Shown: piece by piece, positions 26,694 to 37,178 of the stretch | How the letters are laid out: every line of letters begins with the position of its first letter | How positions within the stretch are numbered: the stretch's first letter is position 1 | From: an uncultured Clostridia bacterium | Lineage (GTDB): Bacteria; Bacillota; Clostridia; Oscillospirales; Ruminococcaceae | Assembly: GCA_947589215.1 (NCBI GenBank) | Contig: CANQCL010000014.1 | Span: 1-55,386, forward strand | Direction of reading: 5' to 3' | DNA length: 55,386 nt | Program-made: the position numbers and the translations under genes | Notes under the pieces: model-generated | Told to the model about the DNA's origin: nothing | Databases searched by the model: none | Seen by the model: only the letters and a program-made list of their open reading frames with translations

Positions 26694-27800
26694 ATGAAAT
26701 TAGTATGTAATAAACAAACCTTGTTTGAAGCTGTTATAAATGTTTCAAAAGCATCTTCTGATAAATCTTCTATTCCTGCATTAGAAGGAATAAAGATGAA
26801 ACTTCAGAATAATATTTTAGAGCTGACAGGCTATGATTTAGAAATAGGTATCAGAACTGAGATATCGGTAAAATCTGAAGATGTCGGAGAATTTATAGTT
26901 AATTCAAGATTGCTTTCTGATATTATAAAGAGAATGCCAACAGATGAAATACTTATTGAAGTAAGTTCAAATATGCAGGTAAAAATTTCGGGAGGAGTTA
27001 CTGAATATACAGTTAACGCAATGACTGCAGATGAATATCCTGAACTTCCTGAAGCTGATAGTGAAGAAAAATTTGCAATCGCGCAGGGCGTTTTAAAGGA
27101 TATGATAAGACAGACTATATTTGCAGTAGCCGTTGTTGATACTAAACCGATTTTAAAGGGAGAGCTTTTTGAAATTCAAGACGGAATTTTCAATATGGTT
27201 TCGCTTGACGGATATAGGCTTGCTGTAAGAACTGAAAATATCAATACTACAAATGATTATAAGTTTGTAGTACCTTCAAACGCTTTGAGAGAAGTTATAA
27301 AGCTTCTTAATGAAGAAGATGATGAAAATTGTATAGTTTATATTTCTAAAAAGCATATAATTTTTGATATATCGGGTTATTTGGTATATTCGAGACTCAT
27401 TGAAGGAGAATTTCATAATTATAAAGGCTCTATTCCTAAAAGCTGTAACACAGAAGTTATTGTAAATACGAAGGATATGATCGAATGTTTGGAAAGAGCA
27501 TCGCTGTTGATAAATGAAAGAGTTAAAAGTCCTGTAAGATGTATTTTTGATAATGGGCAGTTAAGTCTTTCTTGTTCAACTTCTATAGGCAAAATAAGCG
27601 ATGAAATAAGCGTTGATATAACTGGACCAATGATTGAAATTGGTTTTAACTGCAAGTTTTTGCTAGATCCGCTCAAAACTATTACAGATGATAAGGTCAA
27701 ACTTCAAATGAACGGCGGTAATCTTCCTATGAAGATTGTGCCTTTAAATTCAGAAAACTATACATTTTTAGTTTTGCCTGTTAGATTAAAAAGTGAATAA
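26694..27800 (+). CDS. dnaN: DNA polymerase III beta sliding clamp
   Basis: Ring-shaped processivity clamp. The 368-residue protein is full length with the three repeated clamp domains (about 1-120, 125-245, 248-368) and the C-terminal MPMKI-V-Y-FLVLPVRL ending (residues about 346-366), including the canonical M(P)(V/M)R(L)-type tail. AAGGAG precedes ATG. It lies directly after the origin and before yaaA and recF, in the standard order. Confidence 0.97.
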   Translation: MKLVCNKQTLFEAVINVSKASSDKSSIPALEGIKMKLQNNILELTGYDLEIGIRTEISVKSEDVGEFIVNSRLLSDIIKRMPTDEILIEVSSNMQVKISGGVTEYTVNAMTADEYPELPEADSEEKFAIAQGVLKDMIRQTIFAVAVVDTKPILKGELFEIQDGIFNMVSLDGYRLAVRTENINTTNDYKFVVPSNALREVIKLLNEEDDENCIVYISKKHIIFDISGYLVYSRLIEGEFHNYKGSIPKSCNTEVIVNTKDMIECLERASLLINERVKSPVRCIFDNGQLSLSCSTSIGKISDEISVDITGPMIEIGFNCKFLLDPLKTITDDKVKLQMNGGNLPMKIVPLNSENYTFLVLPVRLKSE

Positions 27801-27812
27801 AAGCTGAGAAAG

Positions 27813-28031
27813 ATGAAAAGAGAAAAAATAAAAATCAAAACCGAATTTATAAAGCTTGATTCTCTTTTAAAATATTCCGGCGTTGTTGAGACGGGCGGTA
27901 TTGCAAAAGAGATAATAAAAGACGGCGCTGTTAAGTTTAACGGTGAGGTTTGTACTATGAGAGGTAAAAAAGTGCGAACAGGAGATATTGTCACTATTGA
28001 AGAATTAGATGTGGAGATTGAAATTATTTAA
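27813..28031 (+). CDS. yaaA: S4-domain protein YaaA/RlbA
   Basis: A 72-residue protein made of one S4-type RNA-binding fold: [20 protein letters not shown] (about 13-32), then [22 protein letters not shown] (about 37-58). The family is conserved between dnaN and recF in Firmicutes and is implicated in ribosome assembly. GAAAGAT-type ribosome-binding site; it ends 3 nt before recF, suggesting translational coupling. Confidence 0.93.
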   Translation: MKREKIKIKTEFIKLDSLLKYSGVVETGGIAKEIIKDGAVKFNGEVCTMRGKKVRTGDIVTIEELDVEIEII

Positions 28032-28034
28032 TTT

Positions 28035-29159
28035 ATGTTTATTTCAAATATTAAAATTGATGGGTTTAAAAATTTATCTTCTATAAATATTGACGCCGAT
28101 AAACACATAAATGTAATTTGCGGCGACAATGCTCAGGGAAAGACAAATTTAATTGAGGCAATATGGCTTTGCAGCGGTCTTAAAAGCTTTAGAAATTCAA
28201 AGGATAAGGATTTAATAAATTTATATAAGCAAAGCTTTAGTATTGATTTGCTATTTAAAAACAGTTTTAGAAATCAAAAGATAGAATACAGACTGGCAAA
28301 ACCAAATATAAAAGATAGACATATTAAATTAAACGGTGTTACTCTTAGAAATCCGTCTGATTTGTTTGGAAATCTGTGCTGTGTTGTTTTTACGCCTGAA
28401 GATTTATTTATTTCAAAGGGTTTTCCTGAAAACAGGAGAAAATTTATAGACGTTTGCGCTTCGCAGATAAAGAATTCTTACAGAAGAGTTTTAATTCAAT
28501 ACGACGAAATATTAAATCAGAGGAATGTTCTTTTAAAAAATATAGGTATAGGTAAATCATCAGCTGATGAGCTTGACGTTTGGGATGAACAGATGGCAAG
28601 GCTCGGCTCTTATATTTCTGTTATAAGATATGCTTATACAAAGAAGTTAAATATATTTGCAGAAAAGCTTTATAATGAAATTTCTCAAGGAAAAGAAAAG
28701 CTTGATGTTTTTTATAAATCAACAGTTTTTGAAAGTTTAGAAAACAGAAGCGACTATAACGGAGAAATGGCAGATGAATATTTGTTAAAGTTAAGAAATT
28801 CAAGGCATGAGGATATAAAAGCCGGATTTACTACAATAGGTGTTCAAAGAGATGATTTGATATCATCTATAAACGGTCTTAACTGCCGTGAGTTTGGTTC
28901 TCAGGGGCAATGCAGATCGGTTGCCTTAGTTTTTAAAATAGCTCAGGCTTACATTTTGTTTGAAGAAACAAAAGAAGCGCCAATTATTTTGCTTGATGAT
29001 GTTTTGTCAGAGCTCGACGCTAAACGGCAGGAGTTTGTTTTATCGAGAATTTCAGATATGCAGGTTTTTATTACCTGCTGTGAGGATATAAAACTTCAAG
29101 AAAACACGGGCAAGACCTTTTATATAAAAAGCGGTAAGATTATAAACAACAAGCAGTAA
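28035..29159 (+). CDS. recF: DNA replication and repair protein RecF
   Basis: SMC-like ATPase that helps load RecA on gapped DNA. The 374-residue protein has Walker A GDNAQGKTNLIEA near residues 32-44, the ABC-type signature region (EFGSQGQCRSVAL, about 285-297) and Walker B IILLDDVLSELD near 317-328. The start overlaps the stop region of yaaA without a strong separate ribosome-binding site, so translation is likely coupled. Confidence 0.96.
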   Translation: MFISNIKIDGFKNLSSINIDADKHINVICGDNAQGKTNLIEAIWLCSGLKSFRNSKDKDLINLYKQSFSIDLLFKNSFRNQKIEYRLAKPNIKDRHIKLNGVTLRNPSDLFGNLCCVVFTPEDLFISKGFPENRRKFIDVCASQIKNSYRRVLIQYDEILNQRNVLLKNIGIGKSSADELDVWDEQMARLGSYISVIRYAYTKKLNIFAEKLYNEISQGKEKLDVFYKSTVFESLENRSDYNGEMADEYLLKLRNSRHEDIKAGFTTIGVQRDDLISSINGLNCREFGSQGQCRSVALVFKIAQAYILFEETKEAPIILLDDVLSELDAKRQEFVLSRISDMQVFITCCEDIKLQENTGKTFYIKSGKIINNKQ

Positions 29160-29185
29160 AATTGTTGATAATAGAAAGGATAAAT

Positions 29186-29446
29186 ATGTTTTTGCATCTT
29201 GGCAATGACGTTTTAATAAATGCTAAAAACCTTATCGGTATTTTTGATATAGAAAAGTCGTCAATATCAAAGTTTACGAAAGAGTTTTTAGGTAATGCGG
29301 AGAAAAACAAAAGAATTGTTAATGTTTCTTATGAACTGCCTAAGAGTTTTATCATTTGCTTAGATGATGATTATAACGAAACAGTTTATATTTCTCAGAT
29401 TTCAACAGCTACGTTAAAAAAGCGGTTTATGAAAAAAGAAATTTAA
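29186..29446 (+). CDS. remB: Extracellular matrix regulator RemB-like protein
   Basis: 86-residue protein of the RemB (YaaB, DUF370-type) family, known between recF and gyrB in Firmicutes; in Bacillus RemB affects biofilm matrix gene expression. The typical start MFLHLGNDVLINAKNLIGIFDIE is present. ATG 29186 follows GAAAGGA; an in-frame TTG at 29162 is less likely. Its exact role here is unknown. Confidence 0.88.
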   Translation: MFLHLGNDVLINAKNLIGIFDIEKSSISKFTKEFLGNAEKNKRIVNVSYELPKSFIICLDDDYNETVYISQISTATLKKRFMKKEI

Positions 29447-31480
<2,034 letters not shown>

Positions 31481-31516
31481 CAGAGAGGAGACAATACTTT
31501 AATTTTGAACAATTCA

Positions 31517-31570
31517 ATGTTTAATCGTGTAAAAATTTTAGAGGGAGGAATATCCCATACGGGGTACTAA
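31517..31570 (+). CDS. Possible 17-codon leader peptide before the YcxB-like gene
   Basis: ATG TTT AAT ... TAC TAA encodes MFNRVKILEGGISHTGY and ends 6 nt before the next gene. The strong GAGGGAGG sequence lies inside it and is about 26 nt from the next ATG, too far to serve it. Either this is a translated leader that couples to the following gene, or the match is chance. Confidence 0.25.
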   Translation: MFNRVKILEGGISHTGY

Positions 31571-31576
31571 TTTAGT

Positions 31577-32266
31577 ATGAGCAAAGAAAATAACACAGAA
31601 AAATCAACGCTTGATAAACAGCTTAATGAGTTAAAAAAACAAACGGCTGAAGAAATTAATGAGTCGTTTGAGGAGGTAAACCCAAATCTTTCGATAGCTT
31701 ACGATATAAAAAACACTGAGGAAGAGGAGGCATTTGTCACCTTTCAGAAAAAATATATTTTAAAATCCAACATATTAAAAACAGTTGCTTTCGGAATTTT
31801 GGCGCTTTTGTTTATTTATCAAATAATAAATGCGCCGGACAATTTTGCTTCTTGGCTTTGTTTTGTGGTATGTTTCGCGGTAATTTTTATCGTTTGGTAC
31901 AACCCGATAAAGATAAGAAAAACACTTATGCAGTCTTTGAAGCCGCTTGAGGACGACAGGTATATTTTTAAGCTTTACGAAAACAAGTTTACAATCGAAA
32001 CGGTTATTCCTCAGGAGGAAATAGACGAAGCTATAAAAGAGGGAGAAGAACCCGTAAAAATTCCGCCGAAAGTGGTTGACTTTAGTGACACTGGTTTGTC
32101 GGTTTTGGAAAAAGAAAATATGTTTGTTATATTTTTGAAAAAAGAATCAATTTACGTTCTGCCAAAAAGATGTATGACAGAAAAAGAAATAAAACAGCTT
32201 TCATATATGTTTGATTTAAAGCTGGGCGATGATTTTGAAATAGAAGAAAATAAACCAAACGGATAA
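31577..32266 (+). CDS. YcxB-like membrane protein
   Basis: 229-residue protein with a charged N-terminus (about 1-60), two adjacent transmembrane helices (about 67-85 and 91-108) and a C-terminal domain with YIFKLYENKFTIET and VDFSDTGLSVLEKENMFVIF, the pattern of the YcxB-like domain family. Function unknown. It lies between gyrB and gyrA, where most Firmicutes have nothing. The ATG has no close ribosome-binding site; see the upstream mini-frame. Confidence 0.75.
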   Translation: MSKENNTEKSTLDKQLNELKKQTAEEINESFEEVNPNLSIAYDIKNTEEEEAFVTFQKKYILKSNILKTVAFGILALLFIYQIINAPDNFASWLCFVVCFAVIFIVWYNPIKIRKTLMQSLKPLEDDRYIFKLYENKFTIETVIPQEEIDEAIKEGEEPVKIPPKVVDFSDTGLSVLEKENMFVIFLKKESIYVLPKRCMTEKEIKQLSYMFDLKLGDDFEIEENKPNG

Positions 32267-32291
32267 AAATTTATGAAAAGAGAGTGATATT

Positions 32292-34925
32292 GTGTCAGAG
32301 AGCGAAACACAAGATAAAGCTTTTATAGATAACGGTAATTTTGATAATAAACTGATCGTTAGGGATATTGAAAAGGAAATGAAAAGTTCGTTTATTCAGT
32401 ATTCTATGGCGGTTATTGTTTCCCGTGCGCTGCCTGATGTTCGTGACGGATTAAAGCCGGTTCACAGGAGAATTTTATACACCTTGCACGAAAACGGAAT
32501 AACTCCCGATAAGGCTTACAGAAAATGTGCCGATACAGTCGGAGCGGTTTTGGGTAGATACCATCCACACGGAGACGCGTCTGTCTACGACGCTCTTGTG
32601 CGTATGGCGCAAAGTTTCTCTTTGCGTTATCCGTTGGTTGACGGTCACGGAAACTTCGGTTCTGTAGACGGCGATCCGCCTGCTGCTTATCGTTATACCG
32701 AAGCAAAAATGGCAAAGATGTCTGTTCATATGCTTACCGACATAAACAAGGAAACCGTACCGTTTATGCCGAACTATGACGACAGACTGAAAGAACCGCA
32801 GGTTTTGCCTAGCCGTTTTCCGCAGCTTTTGGTAAACGGTTCAACGGGTATTGCTGTCGGAATGGCGACAAACATACCTCCTCATAATTTGAGCGAGGTA
32901 GTTGACGCTTTGAGTCTGCTTGTTGAAAATCCCGATTGTACCCTTGACGACCTTATGGGTTGTATTCAGGGACCTGATTTCCCGACCGGCGGAATAATTA
33001 TGGGCAGAGCGGGAATTCGTGCCGCTTATGCAACTGGTAGGGGAAAAATTATCCTCAGAGCTAAGACCTCAATAGAAGAAATAAAGGGAAGAAACTGTAT
33101 TATTGTACACGAGATCCCTTATATGGTAAACAAGTCGAGGCTGTTAGAGAGTATTGCCAACCTTGTTAAGGATAAGAGAATTGACGGAATTCACGATTTG
33201 CGTGACGAATCGGACAGAAATGGTATGAGAATTGTCGTTGAGCTTAAAAAAGACGCAATTCCGCAGGTCGTTTTGAATAAGCTGTTTTCATACACTCAGC
33301 TTCAGGACACCGTAGGCGCAATTATGCTTGCGCTTGTTGACGGCGTACCGAAAATACTTACTCTTAAGCAGATGCTTGAGCATTATCTTGATTTTCAGGT
33401 CGAGGTTATTGAAAACAGAACACGCTTTGATTTGAAAAAGGCGAAGGACAGAGCCCACATTTTGCAGGGTTATTGTCTGGCTATTGATAATATCGATGAA
33501 GTCATTAACATTCTTCGCTCTTCAAAAACTATTCAAGAGGGTAAGCAAAGGCTATTGGAGCGTTTTAAAGATGAGGATATGGCAATACTTTTAGGAGATA
33601 CCGAGCTTACCGAGCATACTAAGGGTCTTACTGAGGTTCAGGCAGACGAAATCGTAAAAATGCGTTTAGGACAGCTCACAGGCTTAGAGAGACAGAAAAT
33701 TGTCGACGAGTTTAACGCTCTTAAAGAAAAGATTGCCGATTATGAGGATATACTCGCAAATCACGACAGAGTTCTTCAGATTATCCTTGACGAGGTAAAT
33801 GAGATTAAGAACAAGTTCGGCGATGAAAGGCGAACAACGATTGAAAATGTCAGCGGAGAGGTTGATATTGAGGATCTTATCCCTGTTGAGGACAATGTTG
33901 TTACGCTCACAAACAACGGTTATATAAAGAGAATGCCTGTTTCGGTATATAAGGCTCAGAATAGAGGAGGACGAGGCGTTTCGGGAATGAAGCAAAGAGA
34001 AGACGATTTTGTTTCCGAGATGTTTATCTGCTCTACTCACGACCACGTTTTATTTATCACGAACAAGGGCATTATGTACAAGCTTAAATGCTATGAAATA
34101 CCTGAGGGTACAAAGGCTTCAAGGGGTACAAACATTATAAATATTCTGCCGTTGACTGAGGGCGAGCATATCGCTCAGATGATAAAGACCGAAGATTTTG
34201 ACGAGGGCAAGTACATCATAATGGTAACCAAAAACGGCAAAATCAAGCGAACGGCGCTATCGCAGTATAAAAACGTCAGAAAGAACGGGCTTATTGCTAT
34301 TGGTATTGATGACGGCGACGAAATTATGGGCGTTAGAATGACAGACGGTTCTAACGAGGTTATTGTCGCAACGCACGAGGGTAAGGCTATTAGGATAAAC
34401 GAGGGTCAGATGCGTCCGATGTCGAGAACGGCTCACGGTGTACGTGCTATCAAGCTTCGTGAAGGAGACTATGTTGTTTCAATGGCGAGAGTTCGTGAAG
34501 GAGCAACTGTTCTTACTGTTTCCGATAAGGGATTAGGAAGACGCTCCAGCCTGGATAGCTACAGGATTCAGAATCGAGGCGGTTACGGAATGCTTAACTA
34601 CAAGGTTTCTGATAAAAAGGGTTATGTCTGCGGAATTAAGGTTGTTGACGACGATGACGATATTATTATGATCTCAAGCGACGGCATTGTTATAAGGCTT
34701 CGTGCTAATGATATAAGAGTTATGGGCAGATATGCGACTGGAGTAAGGCTTATGAAACTGAAAGAAGATACTCACGTTGTTACGTTTACTCGTGCTGAGC
34801 ATGATGATTCGGCTGAAATTTCTGAGGTTGAACAGCCCAGCGAGGAGGAATTAAAGGCTCAGGAGCAGGAAGCTAAAGACGCAGAACTTAATGAAGCAGT
34901 TAATGCAGAAAACGAAGAGGAATAA
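32292..34925 (+). CDS. gyrA: DNA gyrase subunit A
   Basis: Breakage-reunion subunit. The 877-residue protein starts at GTG after AGAGAGTG. It has the winged-helix/tower core with the catalytic Tyr135 (YRYTEAK), Ser97 in HPHGDASVYDALVRM (the usual quinolone-sensitive residue), a coiled-coil tower (about 380-520) and a six-blade C-terminal wrapping domain with GyrA-box variant QNRGGRG near 556-562. A strongly acidic tail (about 845-877, Glu-rich) ends the protein. It is followed by two hairpins, the second a clear terminator. Confidence 0.97.
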   Translation: MSESETQDKAFIDNGNFDNKLIVRDIEKEMKSSFIQYSMAVIVSRALPDVRDGLKPVHRRILYTLHENGITPDKAYRKCADTVGAVLGRYHPHGDASVYDALVRMAQSFSLRYPLVDGHGNFGSVDGDPPAAYRYTEAKMAKMSVHMLTDINKETVPFMPNYDDRLKEPQVLPSRFPQLLVNGSTGIAVGMATNIPPHNLSEVVDALSLLVENPDCTLDDLMGCIQGPDFPTGGIIMGRAGIRAAYATGRGKIILRAKTSIEEIKGRNCIIVHEIPYMVNKSRLLESIANLVKDKRIDGIHDLRDESDRNGMRIVVELKKDAIPQVVLNKLFSYTQLQDTVGAIMLALVDGVPKILTLKQMLEHYLDFQVEVIENRTRFDLKKAKDRAHILQGYCLAIDNIDEVINILRSSKTIQEGKQRLLERFKDEDMAILLGDTELTEHTKGLTEVQADEIVKMRLGQLTGLERQKIVDEFNALKEKIADYEDILANHDRVLQIILDEVNEIKNKFGDERRTTIENVSGEVDIEDLIPVEDNVVTLTNNGYIKRMPVSVYKAQNRGGRGVSGMKQREDDFVSEMFICSTHDHVLFITNKGIMYKLKCYEIPEGTKASRGTNIINILPLTEGEHIAQMIKTEDFDEGKYIIMVTKNGKIKRTALSQYKNVRKNGLIAIGIDDGDEIMGVRMTDGSNEVIVATHEGKAIRINEGQMRPMSRTAHGVRAIKLREGDYVVSMARVREGATVLTVSDKGLGRRSSLDSYRIQNRGGYGMLNYKVSDKKGYVCGIKVVDDDDDIIMISSDGIVIRLRANDIRVMGRYATGVRLMKLKEDTHVVTFTRAEHDDSAEISEVEQPSEEELKAQEQEAKDAELNEAVNAENEEE

Positions 34926-34934
34926 ATAAATTAA

Positions 34935-35012
34935 AGCTGTCGGCATTGCGCTGACAGCTATTGCTTTATACAATAATAGAACTCCTATGGTTGTTGCCAT
35001 AGGAGTTTTTTG
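34935..35012 (+). terminator. gyrA terminator region
   Basis: Two hairpins: AGCTGTC/GACAGCT (34935-34959) and an 11-bp stem AACTCCTATGG/CCATAGGAGTT (34980-34990 with 34997-35007) followed by TTTTTG. The second is a strong terminator and may act for both convergent genes. Confidence 0.85.
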
Positions 35013-35037
35013 TGTATATTTAGGTTAAATTTCAGAA

Positions 35038-35901
35038 TTATTCAACAAGCGAAGTTATATCCTCTATAGATAAATTGGGCTGAAACGCACGGTTTATTCC
35101 CATTGCGATAAGCCTTGAGACCCGCATTATTAGCTTGTCTATAGAACGCGGAGTTACCATCATATTGTTCATTTCCTTGTTTGGTGCTGGTGTTCCGAAC
35201 ACATACTCCGATATAGTCTGCATATCAACAACTGTTGGCACTCCGATAGCAATGACTTTTGCGCCGAGAGTTTTTTCTGAAAGCTCCTTGCGTGCGTTTT
35301 CAACTCCGCTGCCGGGAGAGATTCCCGTATCGCAAAGCTGAATCGTTGTGCCAAGATTTGTTATTTCCGAGCAGGCAAGAGCGTCGATAGCTATCACGAC
35401 AGTAGGCTTGAGCATATCGCAGATGGCACGGACAGTTTCGCTCGATTCTATTCCCGTATCACCCAAAACTCCGGTTTTTATAACAGAAACGGTTGATAAG
35501 TCAGATGTGTCAACATCCTTTGCAAGCTGTTTTATATGTCGGGTCGCAAAGGTCTGGTCGGCAACGTCAGGACCTAAGCTGTCCGGAGTTATGCTTTTGT
35601 TGCCAAGACCGATAACAAGTATATTTTCTTTGTTGCCGCACAGCTTATTTATTTCCTCAGCTAGAATGTCTACACGCTCGTTGAAATTATCAGGGTGGTT
35701 TTCAAGCGAAAGTTCGCTTTGAATAGTTATATATTTTCCTTTGGGCTTGTCGAGATTTTGTGCGGCAGAGTCGGTTTCAACAATGATTTCAGTTATGTTG
35801 AGATTGGCTTTTTGATACTCGTTTTTTGTTATTCCCTCAACAGGAGTTGTTTTAGTAAGCTGCTGCGTTGCTTCAAGCGCAAGGTCGGTTCGTATACCCA
35901 T
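35038..35901 (-). CDS. gpr: Germination protease GPR
   Basis: Spore-specific aspartate-type endopeptidase that degrades small acid-soluble proteins during germination. The 287-residue product has MGIRTDLALEA at the start (the site near which the zymogen is processed), GLGNKSITPDSLGPDVAD (about 98-115), TGVLGDTGIESSE (about 143-155), VVIAIDALACSE (about 168-179) and GAKVIAIGVPTVVD (about 209-222). It is shorter than the Bacillus enzyme (about 370), typical of some clostridia. It indicates a spore-forming lineage. Confidence 0.95.
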   Translation of the reverse strand: MGIRTDLALEATQQLTKTTPVEGITKNEYQKANLNITEIIVETDSAAQNLDKPKGKYITIQSELSLENHPDNFNERVDILAEEINKLCGNKENILVIGLGNKSITPDSLGPDVADQTFATRHIKQLAKDVDTSDLSTVSVIKTGVLGDTGIESSETVRAICDMLKPTVVIAIDALACSEITNLGTTIQLCDTGISPGSGVENARKELSEKTLGAKVIAIGVPTVVDMQTISEYVFGTPAPNKEMNNMMVTPRSIDKLIMRVSRLIAMGINRAFQPNLSIEDITSLVE

Positions 35902-36165
35902 AGTTTTCTCCCTTCTGAAAAGACATATCTTGTAAGATAATAAAACAATGAGAAGTTCGCTTATTACTGTAAATTAAGCATTTAAAAAAATTCCTTAAAA
36001 TGCTTGCAATTTTATTTTCATTGTGTTATTATATCACTTGAGACTTGTTTTATAAAATAATTGCATTTTCCTCTCAGTCATGCAATTAGCTTATGCAAAT
36101 AAGTGCAAATTATTACAGAGGTCTTAAAAACAGATTTTTGTAAATTTTTCAGAGGAGGTGTAAAA

Positions 36166-36417
36166 ATGCCGAACATTAAATCAGCAAAGAAAAGAGTTAA
36201 GGTCATAAACACTAAAACTGCCAGAAACAAAGCTATAAAGTCAGAGATAAAGACAGTTTTAAAGAAGGCTCAGACGGCTGTTGCCAACGGCGATGCAAAC
36301 GCTAAGGAAGCAGTCACCTATGCGATAAAGAAGGTTGATCAGGCTGCTGCAAAAGGCATTATGCACAAGAATAAGGCTGCAAGAAAGAAGTCACAGCTTG
36401 CGAAGTTAGTTAAGTAA
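36166..36417 (+). CDS. rpsT: 30S ribosomal protein S20
   Basis: 83-residue basic helical ribosomal protein starting MPNIKSAKKRVKV, with the usual NKAIKSEIKTVLKKA helix and HKNKAARKKSQLAK end. ATG 36166 is preceded by GAGGAGGTG; the longer frame from 36103 runs over that site and is rejected. Confidence 0.97.
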   Translation: MPNIKSAKKRVKVINTKTARNKAIKSEIKTVLKKAQTAVANGDANAKEAVTYAIKKVDQAAAKGIMHKNKAARKKSQLAKLVK

Positions 36418-36432
36418 TTTTTATTTAATAAG

Positions 36433-36470
36433 AGAGCGGACTCGTAATAGGTCTTGCTCTTTTTATTTTG
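36433..36470 (+). terminator. rpsT terminator
   Basis: AGAGC/GCTCT stem with inner imperfect pairs (36433-36460) followed by TTTTTATTTTG. Confidence 0.65.
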
Positions 36471-36478
36471 CAAAAATC

Positions 36479-36510
36479 AAACCCTCAGAAGTTTTATCTT
36501 CTGAGGGTTT
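36479..36510. terminator. lexA terminator (bidirectional)
   Basis: A perfect 13-bp stem AAACCCTCAGAAG/CTTCTGAGGGTTT with a 6-nt loop, 25 nt beyond the lexA stop. Confidence 0.9.
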
Positions 36511-36534
36511 ATGTATGTTGTATATTAGTTTACA

Positions 36535-37125
36535 TCAATCATAGTATCTTACAACAGCGACAACCTTTCCTAAGATTTTTGCCTCATCAACGATAATTGG
36601 CTCCATTGTATCGTTTTCAGGCTGAAGCCGGAAGTGTCCGTTTTCTTTGTAGAACCTTTTAACGGTCGCCTCCTCGTCGTTGACAAGAGCAACGACAATT
36701 TCGCCGTTTTCTGCAACAGGAACCTGCTCGACAATTACAATATCACCGTCTAAGATAGCGGCGTTTATCATACTTTCTCCTCGAACCTTTAGTGCAAAGA
36801 GCTGGTTAGAATAGTGTCTGTCGGGCTGAAAGCTGATGTAATCGGTTATATCCTCAATGGCTGTGATCGGTTTTCCTGCGGTAACTGTGCCAACCAGCGG
36901 AATACTCATACCACGTTTACCTGTCAGCTTTATCGCACGGTTTTGATTTGTTCCCTTTTCTAAAAGTCCGGCTTCCTTTAGCGATTCTATACAGCGAAAT
37001 CCTGTAGATGAAGATTTAAAGCCGAATTCGGCGCATATTTCTCTGACTGTAGGGGCATAACCGTCCTCAATGCGCTCTTTGATGTATTTGTAGACAAGCT
37101 TGTCTCTTTCGCTGAGAGTTTTCAT
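36535..37125 (-). CDS. lexA: SOS repressor LexA
   Basis: Represses DNA-damage genes and cleaves itself when RecA is activated. The 196-residue protein has an N-terminal winged helix (about 1-65), the Ala-Gly cleavage site in VTAGKP (A83-G84), the catalytic Ser118 (VRGESM) and Lys156 (EATVKRF). The ATG at 37125 has AAAGGA 11 nt upstream; another at 37134 is only 2 nt from it. No clear GAAC-N4-GTTC SOS box is seen just upstream, so the promoter may lie before murC. It follows murC by 53 nt. Confidence 0.94.
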   Translation of the reverse strand: MKTLSERDKLVYKYIKERIEDGYAPTVREICAEFGFKSSSTGFRCIESLKEAGLLEKGTNQNRAIKLTGKRGMSIPLVGTVTAGKPITAIEDITDYISFQPDRHYSNQLFALKVRGESMINAAILDGDIVIVEQVPVAENGEIVVALVNDEEATVKRFYKENGHFRLQPENDTMEPIIVDEAKILGKVVAVVRYYD

Positions 37126-37178
37126 TTCTATCATCTTCCTTTCGTTTCCGCAGGATTATAAAATACTTATGACCATTA

